A stretch of 64,000 bases of DNA from Paramecium octaurelia (taxonomy: Eukaryota; Ciliophora; Oligohymenophorea; Peniculida; Parameciidae). The DNA lies in contig CAJJDP010000131.1 of assembly GCA_905182995.1 (NCBI GenBank), positions 1 to 64,000 of the forward strand, in the 5' to 3' direction. A program made the translations under genes and the position numbers. Of this stretch, positions 1 through 11,165 are shown one piece after another (the first letter of the stretch is position 1; the number at the start of each line of letters is the position of its first letter). The notes under the pieces are model-generated. The model saw nothing but the letters and a program-made list of their open reading frames with translations. It did not search any database and was not told the origin of the DNA.

Positions 1-480
1 CCCACACCACAGAAGGTCTTCCGGAATTCGCCGCCGGGGATTTTTTGCCTTCGCGTGAAGGTCTTCCGGAATTCGCCGCCGGGGATTTTTTACCTTCGCG
101 TAGAAGGTCTTCCAGAATTCACCGCCGGGGATTTTTTGCCTTCGCGTATAAACGAGAGAGATATAACATAGAGAATTGTTTTATCTCTCTCAGTTTAGAG
201 AGAAACCAACCCCTCTATACAAGGTTGCATTTCAGCCCCTTTCCAAAGCCTCCTCTCTCATCCTCCTATCACTCCAGGAACCCCTTTAAATTTAATCCCT
301 GTTTGAGCAAGTTTGGGAATCGATACCAACCTACTACTACGTATTTTCCAGCTGTAGTGGTAGGGGCGAAAGTACCAAACCCGAATTATTTGTGTTATTT
401 TTATTCTATATGCATTAAGATTCCAATTATGCATAAGTCTATGTAAGTTTTCTCTAGTATAATTTACATCAGCCTTAAAT
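1..480. other. GC-rich, compositionally foreign left edge
   Basis: This stretch is clearly richer in G and C than the rest of the window and carries no recognisable ciliate gene. It holds the 45-bp tandem repeat at 12-147 and then CT-rich and AG-rich tracts. A standard-code open frame covers most of it (45-446), but its product is low-complexity, Arg/Ser/Pro-rich and spans the repeat, so I do not call it a gene. It could be a chimeric contig end, a contaminant or a subtelomeric satellite. No Paramecium-type telomeric repeat is present at the edge. Confidence 0.5.
12..147 (+). repeat. 45-bp GC-rich tandem repeat, three copies
   Basis: Three copies lie at 12-56, 57-101 and 103-147. Copies 1 and 2 differ at one position and copy 3 has a few more changes. 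Each contains an EcoRI-like GAATTC, a CCGCCGGGGA block, a T run and TTCGCG. The unit loosely resembles the satellite at 4088-4485 (shared GGGGATTTT followed by a GCC-rich stretch), but the relation is not proven. Confidence 0.85.
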
Positions 481-540
481 CTTTGTGATATTGAATTTCT
501 ACTAAACAATAATTTGCAAGATACCTTTTTTTTTGAATTA

Positions 541-573
541 TAGTATAAAACTCAAAATAAAGTAATAGAAATT
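541..573 (+). repeat. 33-bp direct repeat upstream of WD40 gene (copy 1)
   Basis: This 33-bp stretch starting TAGTATAAAACTC lies 24 bp before the WD40 start codon. It is repeated exactly at 2976-3008, again a short distance before an ATG-AAT. It may hold core promoter or 5' UTR sequence, and the second copy points to duplication of the gene's upstream region. Confidence 0.8.
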
Positions 574-597
574 CCAATATATATTTTTAACAAGATA

Positions 598-2484
598 ATG
601 AATTGCACTCATCATAATGGCAATTAAGTGTCAATGATATGTTTAGCTCCTCACAAGTGCTATTATTAAAGGAGGCTATGTGCTGTATGCTTTTATGAAC
701 ATGAGGTTAAAAAGAAACAAACAGCTCCAATAGAGATTTTTCAGGGAATGGTTCTGTAGAAATTAAAAGAATTAAAGGTTAACGATTCATCTGAATTAAC
801 AACTCAAAGAATGAATTTTAAAGAAATGGTTACCTCAACTTAAAAGAAGATAAAATAAATTTGGGATGAGTTAGCAGAATCAATAAAACAGATATATGAG
901 GTGGTTGAGATAGAAGATAAATTCTATTTGAATTTCATTAATGGCAATGTGAATCCAATAGAATTGTCATATACTGACTTAGACAAATTAGTCTAAATTA
1001 TTATTGGAAAAACATTAGATGTTACAGATAATTAGAAAAAATCATATTTGGAGCAGTTGGAGTTGACAAAGAAATACTGGTAAGAAACTCAAGCTTTATA
1101 CCAAAAGTTTAATACAGAATTGATGGATGTTCTGTAATTCATAAAAAAGAAGGTAACTAATTAATAAGAGAACATTCAATTATTAAAAGAAATAAAGTAA
1201 GTATATAACGGAAAGTGTAAATGGAAAAATATGAAACATGAGTTAAATAAATTAGATGGCCATTCAAGTTGTGTTAATTCAGTCTGTTTCTCTCCTGATG
1301 GAACTACTTTAGCATCAGGTAGTGGAAATTCTCCCTTTATCTATAATTCTAAAAAAAGTTTGGATAATTCAATCAGATTATGGAATGTAAAAACAGGATA
1401 GTAGAAAGCTATGCTTGATGGGCATTCAGATTCAGTTCTATCAGTCTGTTTCTCTCCTGATGGTACTACATTAGCATCTGGGAGTGAGGATAAGTCTATT
1501 TGTTTATGGGATGTTAAGACAGGATAATAAAATGCTAAATTAGATGGTCATTCAGATTATGTAAGATCAGTCTGTTTCTCTCCTGATGGTACTAAATTAG
1601 CATCTGGTAGTGATGATAACTCTATCCGTTTATGGGATGTTAAGACAGGATAATAAAAAGCCAAATTAGATGGTCATTCAAATGATGTTAACACAGTCTG
1701 TTTCTCTCCTGATGGTACTACATTAGCATCTGGTAGTGGTAATGTAAATTCATTAATACAAGGAGATAACTCTATCCGTTTATGGGATGTAAAGACAGGA
1801 TAATAAAATGCTAAATTAGAAGGTCATTCAAGTTATGTAAGATCAGTCTGTTTCTCTCCTGATGGTACTAAATTAGCATCTGGTAGTGATGATAACTCTA
1901 TCCGTTTATGGGATGTTAAGACAGGATAATTAACAGCGAAATTAGATGGTCATTCAAGTTAAGTTTATTCAGTCTGTTTCTCTCCTGATGGTACTACATT
2001 AGCATCTGGTAGTGGTAATGTAAATTCATTAATACAAGGAGATAACTCTATCCGTTTATGGGATGTCAAGACAGGAGAATAAAAAGCCTAATTAGATGGT
2101 CATTCAGAAAGTATCTGGTCAGTCTGTTTCTCTCCTGATAGTACTACATTAGCATCTGGAAGTTATGATTCTATCCGTTTGTGGGATGTTGAAACAGGGC
2201 AACAAATTTTACTTTCACACAATCGCCACATAGAAATTTCAGCATAATCTAAACTCCCCATTTTTCCAAATAACATTCTTTCTGGCAGTGGTATATATTA
2301 TTTGTATTATCATCTAGCTAACTCTAATATAACCATTCTGCAAATTTCCTAAAACCCAACTTTAGAGGCTTAAGGAGCTTTAATACTGAAAGGAGAATTT
2401 ATCAATTATTAAGGAATCGATTTAAGATCATAATTTAAATCAAAAGGAAGTTGCTTTTTGGAAAGCTAAATAGATTAAAATTGA
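598..2484 (+). CDS. WD40-repeat protein with N-terminal Cys/His finger-like region (628 aa)
   Basis: Intronless frame of 629 codons in the ciliate code, ending at TGA. The N-terminus has a B-box-like pattern of Cys and His pairs (CTHH, CLAPHKC, LCAVC, EHE, within residues 2-42), followed by a charged helical, probably coiled-coil segment to about residue 215. Seven WD units then begin at 1258, 1420, 1546, 1672, 1822, 1948 and 2098, enough for one seven-bladed propeller. Most carry the core [24 protein letters not shown]. Blades 4 and 6 share an identical insert around [12 protein letters not shown], and blade 1 has a different insert at the same place. A tail of about 90 residues contains a LILKGEF motif. 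The role is unknown; WD40 propellers are protein-binding scaffolds. The ATG is chosen because the finger-like region starts straight after it. Confidence 0.93.
1546..2097 (+). repeat. 276-bp higher-order tandem repeat in the WD40 region
   Basis: Blades 3+4 (1546-1821) and blades 5+6 (1822-2097) form two consecutive 276-bp units. Each is a 126-bp blade followed by a 150-bp blade with the same 24-bp in-frame insert. They are nearly identical at the nucleotide level, including synonymous positions, which implies a recent duplication or gene conversion. Confidence 0.9.
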
Positions 2485-3032
2485 TTTTTACAATTAAAAC
2501 ATTACATATAAATATACAACATAATAAACTCTTTTATTTTTGATAACTAAAACAAATACCTAACCGATTGCCTTTGAAAATCTAATAGTCAAAGGAATAT
2601 AGTGTACATTTTCTAATGTTAAACAACTTAAAAGTTAAGGCATTTGCATGGTTATAATGCCTTTCTACTCAACATCAATAACTGCATGACATTTGATAAT
2701 TTTCCTTTTCTCTAAATCTAATTTGAACATAATTTTTTTAATAATTTTTACAAAGTTAAAATTTTGATTAAGATATATAATAATAAACATTCATGTGTAA
2801 TAAATAGAATTTTTGAATCATTATCTGGTGTTGATGAGTTAACTTTGTCATCTTAGTGATTATGTTACAATTTTGTTCATAAATTGTTTTGAATTTCTTA
2901 TGTTCATCATACATCAAGCTATACACAAGTTTATGAGAGTTGTTATCAAAATGTGCTAAATACTTATTTGATTCTTAGTATAAAACTCAAAATAAAGTAA
3001 TAGAAATTCAATATTATTTAAAATAAAAGAAA
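2485..3032. other. AT-rich spacer without a recognisable gene
   Basis: No convincing frame on either strand. The only structure seen is the second copy of the 33-bp direct repeat at 2976-3008. Confidence 0.6.
2976..3008 (+). repeat. 33-bp direct repeat (copy 2)
   Basis: Exact copy of 541-573. As at the intact WD40 gene, an ATG-AAT follows about 25 bp downstream (3033), which marks the 5' end of a duplicated and decayed gene copy. Confidence 0.8.
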
Positions 3033-3673
3033 ATGAATAGCTAGCTTGGAGATTTGTATGGTCCCAAAAGTGTATTTTATTAAAAACAATGAGAATTCTT
3101 CTTCAATTTAAAAAGATCATTTTAAGAATTTAAATTATGTTGTCAATTTTACTAATTTTGAATCAACAATTAGAAGGTTTGAATGAAAGTTAAATTAATT
3201 ATATTAAGAAAAATTTCGCAATAGATAATTGTAAATTTATACTTGGGGTTTAAGAAGGATCATGTTAAATGGATAGCAAAAAGGGTTAAAATTAGTGCCT
3301 TAGAAGATTTGTAGTCAGCCAAAACACTCATATAAATATTTTTAAAGTAGTTTAAATTTAGATTTATGGAAAAGTTTGGTTAAATGTTAAAAAGGTATTG
3401 TAGTATGAATTTATTTTTGTACATACTTATCCCCTCCTAAAAGAATCTAAAATTGAGGTGTAAACATAAAGACATGAGTCGATATCAATTTTAGGTGCAT
3501 TAGGAAAAAATGGTTTTTAGCATATTAAATAGTTTTGGGAACAAGAAATGGTAGAATTTTAGAATTACTTTAAATTATTTTGTCAGCATAAATATTGTTA
3601 TCATCTTGGATTACGGTTAAGTGCATTAGTGCTTAATTGTAAAAAAAACTTGATGGAATTAAATCTTTCTTGA
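3033..3673 (+). pseudogene. Decayed 5' part of WD40-gene paralogue, or small unrecognised gene
   Basis: ATG-AAT at 3033 sits behind a copy of the WD40 gene's upstream repeat, but its frame soon meets TGA. An overlapping frame from ATG 3137 to TGA 3673 is open for 178 codons in the ciliate code and starts with a hydrophobic, signal-like segment. In sequence of this composition a TGA is expected about every 55 codons, so this length is only mildly surprising. The product matches nothing I recognise and shows no WD motif. Either it is an unrelated small gene or part of the decayed paralogue whose tail survives near 4.65 kb. Confidence 0.3.
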
Positions 3674-3867
3674 TACTCACCATTATAAATCCTAAAAAAA
3701 ATATGGCACCATTTAGAGTAACACCTCAATAAATATGGCGATTTATTGATGAGTAGTATTTATGACCCCATCTCTGAAAAAAGGATTGTAAAAGGAAGTA
3801 TTTTGAATGGTATAAGCTAATTAAAATTGGCTCTTATTTTATCACTCAAATTAAGTAAACAGTATTA

Positions 3868-4085
3868 AAATTGATGGAATTAGAATTGCAGTTTTCATTG
3901 TATTAGATTTGCGAGAAATGTTGTTTCTATAGGATGTTGTCTTAGAATTGCAATATTAACACTATTAGAATCACAAGAAAAATAATTTATGCCTCTAGTA
4001 GTATTAGAATTGCAATATTAAAAGAATTAGAATCACAAGAAAATTTTTCTACAAGCTTTTGAATTAGAATCACAAAAGTTTATTA
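3868..4085 (+). repeat. Degenerate AT-rich minisatellite
   Basis: The motifs TTAGAATTGCAATATTAA and AATTAGAATCACAAGAAAA recur several times, with roughly 60-70 bp between equivalent positions. The repeats are imperfect. The block abuts the GC-richer satellite that begins at about 4088. Confidence 0.6.
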
Positions 4086-4087
4086 AT

Positions 4088-4485
4088 CGGGGATTTTCCT
4101 CAGCCCTGACGCCGAAATCAGAGTATTTGCCTCAGCCCCGAAGGCCAGAATACGAGTCAGATTTTCCTAGCCAATACTGCCAGAGTATGGATAGCGGATT
4201 TTCCTGCCAAGACGGCGGAATATGGATCTGGATTTTCCTAACCAAGAGGCAGGAATATGTATTGGATTTTCCTAGCCAAGAAGGCCAGAATATGGATATT
4301 TTCCTTAGCCCCGACAGCCAGAATAAGAGTGGATTTTCCTTAGCCTTGACTGCTTGAATATGAGTCTGGATTGGATTTTCCTAGGTATAATCGCCAAATA
4401 TGGATTGATTTTCCTAAGCCCCTACCGACAGAATACGAATGTTCTCCCTAAACCCCTACTGCCTGAATACGAATCTCTACCCGCG
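4088..4485 (+). repeat. GC-richer satellite, about 11 units of 32-42 bp
   Basis: Each unit begins near CTAGCC, contains a variant of GGCCAGAATATG and ends with GGATTTTC. Unit boundaries can be drawn near 4126, 4166, 4203, 4237, 4271, 4303, 4338, 4380, 4413 and 4446. Units are diverged and differ in length, so the array is old. It is richer in G and C than its surroundings. The 76-codon standard-code frame at 4127-4357 is simply the repeat read through and is not called a gene. Confidence 0.85.
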
Positions 4486-4599
4486 TTTATAGAATGTTAA
4501 GACAAGAAAAAAAATCTTAGCCTTCAACAATATTTTATAATTTTAACCTTCAAATTTTAAATATGATGTTTTCTAGAAGGTGGTATTTATTTTTTCTCA

Positions 4600-4740
4600 A
4601 ATTTCTAATATTTCAATTTTCAAATTCCTTTTAATGCCAATTTCTAAGGTTCAGGGACTTTAATTTTGAATGGAGAATTTGTTAGTCTTTAATAAGTACT
4701 TCTATCTTTAGTGTTAATTTGATCATAAATTTGAAAATAA
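4600..4740 (+). pseudogene. Relic of the WD40 protein's C-terminal tail
   Basis: The DNA resembles 2335-2440 of the intact WD40 gene: the segment coding ILQISQNPT through LILKGEF can be followed here with substitutions and small length changes (for example GGACTTTAATTTTGAATGGAGAATTT beside GGAGCTTTAATACTGAAAGGAGAATTT, compared by eye). The frame is no longer open. Together with the duplicated upstream repeat at 2976, it suggests a tandem paralogue once occupied about 3.0-4.75 kb and was disrupted, in part by satellite sequence. Confidence 0.55.
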
Positions 4741-5952
4741 GTGAGGTAATGAATATAAAATAGAATCATTAATGGTAATAAATAAATGGATGCTACAAAG
4801 AAGTTATTTTCATTGATGTAAAAGCAGATTGATTCTGTTTGCCATTAAGAAGGGTAATTTATTGTTAAATCTAAAAATTGAGGTATTGCATTATCAATTC
4901 ATTTATATTTAATTAAATCAATATCAAGAAGCAATTATTGTAACAATGAAGCAATATCTTTTCATCCAAAAAAGGATAGGCATTAGAAGAAAAGGTTTAT
5001 AATAAGCATAGTAGAGAAATAAACTGATGCACTCTTAAAATATTAATGCTCTGAGAATTAAATTTAAATGTAGTGAGAGTAAATTGTTAATTAAGTTTAC
5101 AAAGATTTTTATTAATAATAATAATGATGTCCTTTTAACTATTTTTAGTCTAAACTTAGATAAAATAATCTTATCACCAAGTATTGATAACATGGTTTGG
5201 ATCATGTATAATCTGTGATATTTGGCAGCATCAGTCAGCTTAGACATTAAAATGACATTCATTAATGAAGAAAAAATAATGCCCAATAATATGAAAACAT
5301 TATAGAGTTGGATTCGTTAAATATAGAGTGTGAATCTTGATTTTTTGAATAGTAAATTTATTATTCATTAACAAATTTCTTTCAAATTCTAATATTGGAG
5401 AAATTGTAATAATAAAGAATCCTATGTATTTGGAATATATCAGATAAATATAAGTTATTGATTTAAATATGAGAAATAAACAGGTTTCTCATAAAGTTTA
5501 TATTCCACTTTCAAAAAGGATGTTCACACTAATAACCTGCAGACGAGTGGCTGTTGTAAATGATACCCAAAATTGTTAGATCATTCTTCCAGTTTAAAAA
5601 CACTCTTAGCAAAAAAAGGTTTGAGAGGAACATTTTTGGAAGTCACAATCTATTACTAACCTGTGACACATAAAAATAGTTGAGAAGCTACAGTCCAAAA
5701 GTTAATTAGTGACAATAAAGTAAATTTAGGAGGTAAATAAACCTAACAAGGGTGAACAACAACAGGATATTTAGGATAGACAATCCTAACTTGCACCACC
5801 ATATTAATATTGTTTGCAAAATTTCTTCTAATCCTCACACGCACGCAAGGAAATTATTACAATACCTTTGTAATTGCCATAGCAAACAAAAGCATAAGGA
5901 GTTATAAAGTGAACCCTAACTATCGATAAACATTTTTTTAACTAGATGAGGA
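4741..5952. other. AT-rich stretch without a recognisable gene
   Basis: Short open fragments only. I could not join them into a gene model. Confidence 0.5.
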
Positions 5953-6501
5953 ATGATAAGAACAAGTACCACTGGACCTATTACACCAGCTATCTTAGGT
6001 GGAACATATAAAAATTCAGCGCTTTCAGTAATCATTGTTTTGAATTTCAAAGGAGAGGATGGCAATGTGGTTGAAAAATAAACCTCTGAATTATTGCTTC
6101 ACTCTCTGTTAAGGAATTTGTCATTACATAAGAACACAGTTTAATATTAAATAAAAAATGGGATTTTGAAGTTAAGTAGATTGGCTAACAGAAATCAGTA
6201 ATCTACCGAACAAATGTGCTACTTACCCCACTTTTCTTAGTGGCTCACAATGATATTCAACTATTGTATATTTTAAGAGAGGATAATTGGTATTTTCGAC
6301 TGGAGAATTAAAACCATATCCATTTTCAAAAGCATCCAATCATTGCCTTCAACACAAATGGTTGTGTTTCAAGAACACTTTTCAAGGAGAATTCAAAGCA
6401 TTAAGGATTAGTGTGGGTTTGTATTTATCATAATATTGTAGAGGCACTCTTATTTTTTGCAATAGAATTGCATCCGTTTACAGGGGAGCTATTGTAACTG
6501 A
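5953..6501 (+). CDS. Unrecognised open frame, 182 codons (possible gene remnant)
   Basis: ATG 5953 to TGA 6499-6501 is open in the ciliate code. The first 50 residues look protein-like (TTGPITPAILGGTY, then a hydrophobic segment and FKGEDGN); the second half is less convincing and rich in Ile, Phe and Gln. No signal peptide, domain or relative was recognised. Equal-length frames can arise by chance, and the neighbourhood is full of broken frames, so it may be the surviving exon of a decayed gene. Confidence 0.25.
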
Positions 6502-8349
6502 TTTTCGAATTGGGGCCATTAAAGCAGATAAAATAATAAAGTGCAGTTATTAAGGACATATAAAATACAATACTCATATTCTTTGTGATTAGGATGCACA
6601 CATAATGACTTGAATGACGATGTAAGCCAAAGAGCATCATAACAAAAAATTTTGTTAAAATTATTACTTGATGCATATAATTCCGATTTCAAATTTATCC
6701 AAGTTTACAAAGCATACGAACTAAATGATACTGTATAAAATAAAATTGAAACATTGGATATAATGCAAGTAGGCAATACTAATTAAATATGTTGATAATT
6801 ACTTCGACAAGAGAACCTTGTAATTAAATTCCTATCAGTACAGGAGGAACAAGATGGACACTGGCCTTCAATTAAAATTAGTTTAACACAACTGAATGCT
6901 TATTTATTACAATTCAAGAATTTCAAATATTACAAGCAACAAGAAAGAGCTACTGCTAGAGTTTACCTCAGGGTTAGAGTTTTTTCATCTAATACACATA
7001 GTATATATCTGCAGTTGAGTGAGATATGCATCAAAGTGCTTCTCCTTGATATGACAAATAAGAGCTTGCGATGGTTAACATAAGGGTGGAATTCAATGAA
7101 AATAAGTAAATGGAATGTGTTGAGGATTAGTTTTACCATGAAAAAGTTGGTGCTCAGTGTAATTAAAATCCACAAAAAAGAAACAAACATTTATTCTATC
7201 AAGGTTCAGTTCATCGCTAGTAGGATGGATTGAAAAGATGTTCAGCCTAATCATCATAGCTTTATATTTAAATGTTCCAGTATTTTATCATTATATGAAT
7301 AAATTGAATATATAAGCATGAATGAGGAAAATCATTACTTGTTTTAAAGTTTTCAACCCAATTTGTCATATGACTAAATCTAGATATAAATTGTGAGCTT
7401 GAAATTGATGCTTCTAGATTTAGTAATATTAGAGCCAAACATTTATATTGATTATCTAAACTTAAAAGAAGTTAGGCTTAACTGAAATTAAAAGTCCATT
7501 TCTAGACAGACCTAGTCTGGCAAGGCCTGAGTGAGATGATATAAAACTGTAATAAATTGCATTACAAAATATCAGTTCATTATAAGAGAGGTGTAGCTAA
7601 TTCAACAAAAGATGCATAATTGCAAACGATCCAGCAATTTTTGCATAATTTTAATCAAATGTTGGGCAAATTGTGGAAGCTAATGCCAAACTAATTAGGT
7701 AAAGAGAGCACATTTTAAGTTTGACTCAAATAGCCACAAGTGAAGGGGCAGTCCTCAAATGTAATTGAATGGCAGCTTAAGATTACTACCAGTAATGGCG
7801 CTGAATTGAGTAGCTGATCACTTATGCAGCGGCGGAATACTCATATACAAGTAATATAGAAACCATTCAAAACTGTAATCTTAAAGAGAGTATCAAAGTT
7901 AATCATATCCAATATATGGCAAATAAATAAGACTAGATCAAAAGTTAATGAAATATTTCCTTCAGATTAGCCATTGGTAATAATTTACAAATTATTTGAA
8001 TTTATATTACTCTTGCATGAATAGTTTAAATATAACGGAGAACCATCATAACATCCTAAACTATTATTTTAATCGGAATTTGAAATTTACAACACAATTT
8101 GAACAGGTTACATCTGCGTTTAAATATAGCAAGCATGCTTCTACTACTGGATTTAGATAAATATTGTCAGGGTTAAACATTGACAAACTAAAATTGAAAT
8201 AGCTCAATTTTAGTTACACTACTTTCGATTTCTGATTCATGTTTTTATAAATAGTTGAGGCATTGTGACATCTTAACTTAAAAACCTCTAAACAGTAATA
8301 ATGATGATTCAGGGTACGAATATGGACAAGTTTCAAGTTCAACTTATAC
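6502..8349. other. Gene-poor stretch
   Basis: No gene could be supported on either strand. Composition is slightly less AT-rich than a typical Paramecium intergenic region, which fits decayed coding sequence. Confidence 0.4.
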
Positions 8350-8712
8350 ATGTTGACTGATGGCACTCATGCAGCCTTACATGAAGTAGAAAAGACCAAG
8401 ATATTGAAGGTTGCATACTAGAAATATGGTAAAACAATTGCTTATGCTGCTAAACAATTACATTTGGCCTGCAAGTGTGCATTTAATCATTTAGCATTGT
8501 AAAACAGTATGTAGGGAGTATTAGTGGATTTAAAATTTATGTGTGCTTTTGCAATATTCATGAGCACCTACTACAAAACTAAACTTGAATCAGCTAAGAG
8601 ATTATTGTTCACAAAGAAACCATCACCAGACAGCATTTTAATTTTATATATAAACATTGCAAAGTTTTACAATTGTGGTCTAATATTAATAGTCACTGGC
8701 TGTTGTAGATGA
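8350..8712 (+). CDS. Open frame with helix-turn-helix-like segment (120 codons)
   Basis: ATG 8350 to TGA 8710-8712. The N-terminal 60 residues are well formed and contain a segment (KVAYQKYGKTIAYAAKQLH, followed by a second helix-like stretch) with the spacing of a helix-turn-helix DNA-binding motif: a first helix, KYG, a second helix with two Ala, then a recognition-like helix. The second half is less typical. It may be a fragment of a DNA-binding protein or of a DNA transposon's transposase, but no catalytic domain and no terminal inverted repeats were found. Confidence 0.3.
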
Positions 8713-9827
8713 ATTCTTGGACACAAGTGGCATTTGCTTTTTGTCAATTTTGCTAATTAAAGTCAATCTAAATAATTAAATATCATACTTTATTATCAGA
8801 ATACTCAAAAACAATTACTGAAATTCAACTAAACTTAATATTTATTTTCTTAAGGTATGTGAAACAATGAATAAGAGTATTCTATTAATAATAGAGGAGT
8901 GATGCAATATTAGAGATACAGCATTAATTGCATTCTGATTCTGAGTTCAAAGATACAGTAGACAAAATGCAAGAGCTTTATAGAAATATAAATGGGATAA
9001 CATAAAACTACTTTATCATAAATTATATGTTGATGTCAGGGCATTCTGAGGGTATTCCTCCTGAGCCTTTTCTTAATGTGGAAAAAGAGAGAGAGGCTTA
9101 GAATGGAGACAATGACATCTAGAGAGATCACAAAGCGATAAAAGGGGAAGAGAGTGAGATTTAAAGACAGAGGTGCTCCCCATGAACCGGTCGAGCCTAG
9201 TAGCTTGAAGGTGGATGTTGAATTATGTTGAATTGAATGGGATAAATAAGTTAGATAAATTATCTTCATTTATTGCAAAGAGATTAAACGATTTAAAAAA
9301 ATAAAAGCTGGATATTATAGATTTATTGTGGGAGGAAATAAGTTAATTTTAGCATCTTATTATAGTTTGCAAGGGAATATTTTATTCAAATTAATAATGA
9401 TTTGTTCAAACGGATAAAGAATTAGATTAGAATATGCAAGTTCAAATAAAATAAGAAGAAATGGGATTCAAAGAGATTCTTAGATAATTTCTACAGATTT
9501 ATGACAGACATGACTAATTCAGATTAGAAATGTCGCTTTTAGGATGAATTTATGATTAGCTCTTAAGGTTTGCGAAAAGGATAACTATTACTGGAATTAT
9601 TGAATAATTGAATTCTTTAATGGGACAAGGAAGTTGAAAATTAATAATTGAGGAAATTAGGAAAAGGATTATTTATATGCAAGCTATTTATAATCAATTA
9701 ACTTGAATAATAATAAATTTTTTGGCAGACTATTCAGCTTGGTGGATCATTCCTTCTAGAAAATTTAAGTATAGACGAAGCAAAAACAGCAGTTAAAATA
9801 TGGCTTGGAAACCAGATTCTAAGCATA
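8713..9827. other. Gene-poor stretch before the duplicated block
   Basis: No supportable gene. Short open fragments occur on both strands. Confidence 0.4.
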
Positions 9828-11164
9828 CCAAAGCTTTTAAGATGATATTTAGTGAAGATTTCTAATGATCCATAGATTCTTATTCATTAGGTTGAGAGAA
9901 CCAAACAAACTCAGAAAGTTCAGAAAGTTCAAGTCGGTTGAAAAAGGTCAGCGTTTATAAAGTATACCAGGTTCAACATGTTTAACAAAACAGACAATTA
10001 TTATTATTAAGCACTCTGTTTTATTATGTTTTTTCTATATTACCATTATTTCATTTATTTATATATATATTTATCTCTATACTTTGAAAGATTTATCAGC
10101 AAACTCAAGCTTTTTACTAGTATTGAATAATCAAAACAATTTAATGATTTAAATAAAAGGTAATGAAAAAGAAAATTTCACAGTTTAACAAAGTTCTCAC
10201 ATCACAACATGGTTGGAAGTGCCAATTACTATAATAAAGGCATGATCTACAAAATTAGTTTAGCAGATGCATTTAAAAAGGAAATACGATATGCATGACA
10301 CATATACAAGTTGAATTACAATAGGGCATTTAGGATTGATGAACTCTTTTAATGTGTCTATCTTAAAAATCTCAGCATTTGTCATCATTATCTTAATATG
10401 GTTTGAACAATTCTTATTGATATTATATTGCAAGGATTTGATTGCCATGCAGTATATTTAGAGTCGGTGCAAGAACACTTTTAATAGTTCAACAATTACA
10501 AATTAATTTATCGTTATCATAGTCAGATATTGAAGAATCACTATTACATTAATAATAAGAAATTTTAGGAGAGGCTTCATAAATACTATCTAAGCAACAT
10601 TATCTTTGAAAGGACATAGAATTTGGACACTATTAAATAAATAATTGCTTTAAATTTGCCAGTAAACCCATACTTAACTAAGGAGCAATTGCGAAAACGA
10701 AGGCACATACTATAAACAACCATTGGTATACAACATTAACATTCAAGCTCTCACAATATTTTAGTAATAGTAAACACATTTTTAACTGTATGAAAACAGT
10801 TTTCCTGTAGCACACCGCATATCCTTTGACATCTTTTGAATGTACACTTGTATCGTTAAGAAACCAGACTTAATCGAGCAGGCATCTATATCAAATATTT
10901 TATCTACATACATGGAAAACATTTAGCAATTAATTTTATTCTCATTAAGTAGCCATGTTTTTGGGACAAAAAATACAAGGATAGATACATTTTTGGCGAT
11001 CTATTTGACAGGACTATCAAATAATTTTCACATTTAATGATTTAAGATTCACTATAAGTCAAGCCTATGCGACTGTCAGAATCTAGAGAGGTATGATAAA
11101 TATCCAGAAATATTGAGAATCGATAACTGATACAGCTACCAAATATTTATTCCTACATAATTGA
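9828..11164 (+). repeat. 1,337-bp duplicated block, copy 1
   Basis: Identical, as far as read, to 11166-12502, with a constant offset of 1,338 bp. The copies meet at a single N. No gene was recognised inside; the 62-codon minus-strand frame at 10260-10448 recurs in copy 2 only because the DNA is duplicated. Confidence 0.95.
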
Positions 11165-11165
11165 N
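11165..11165. other. Single unresolved base (N) at a repeat junction
   Basis: The N sits exactly where copy 1 ends and copy 2 begins, as expected if two overlapping contigs were abutted without merging. Confidence 0.9.

Noticed and set aside
1-150. Telomere or chromosome end
   Set aside because: No run of CCCCAA/CCCAAA or its complement is present at the edge.
45-446. 133-codon standard-code open frame on the plus strand
   Set aside because: It spans the tandem repeat, gives a low-complexity Arg/Ser/Pro product, and the window's genes use a different code and composition.
3868-4485. CRISPR-like array
   Set aside because: The repeats are adjacent, degenerate and of uneven length, with no unique spacers, and the genome is eukaryotic.
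10260-10448. Minus-strand 62-codon frame occurring twice (also 11598-11786)
   Set aside because: The repetition is due to the duplicated DNA block. The product has no coding character.
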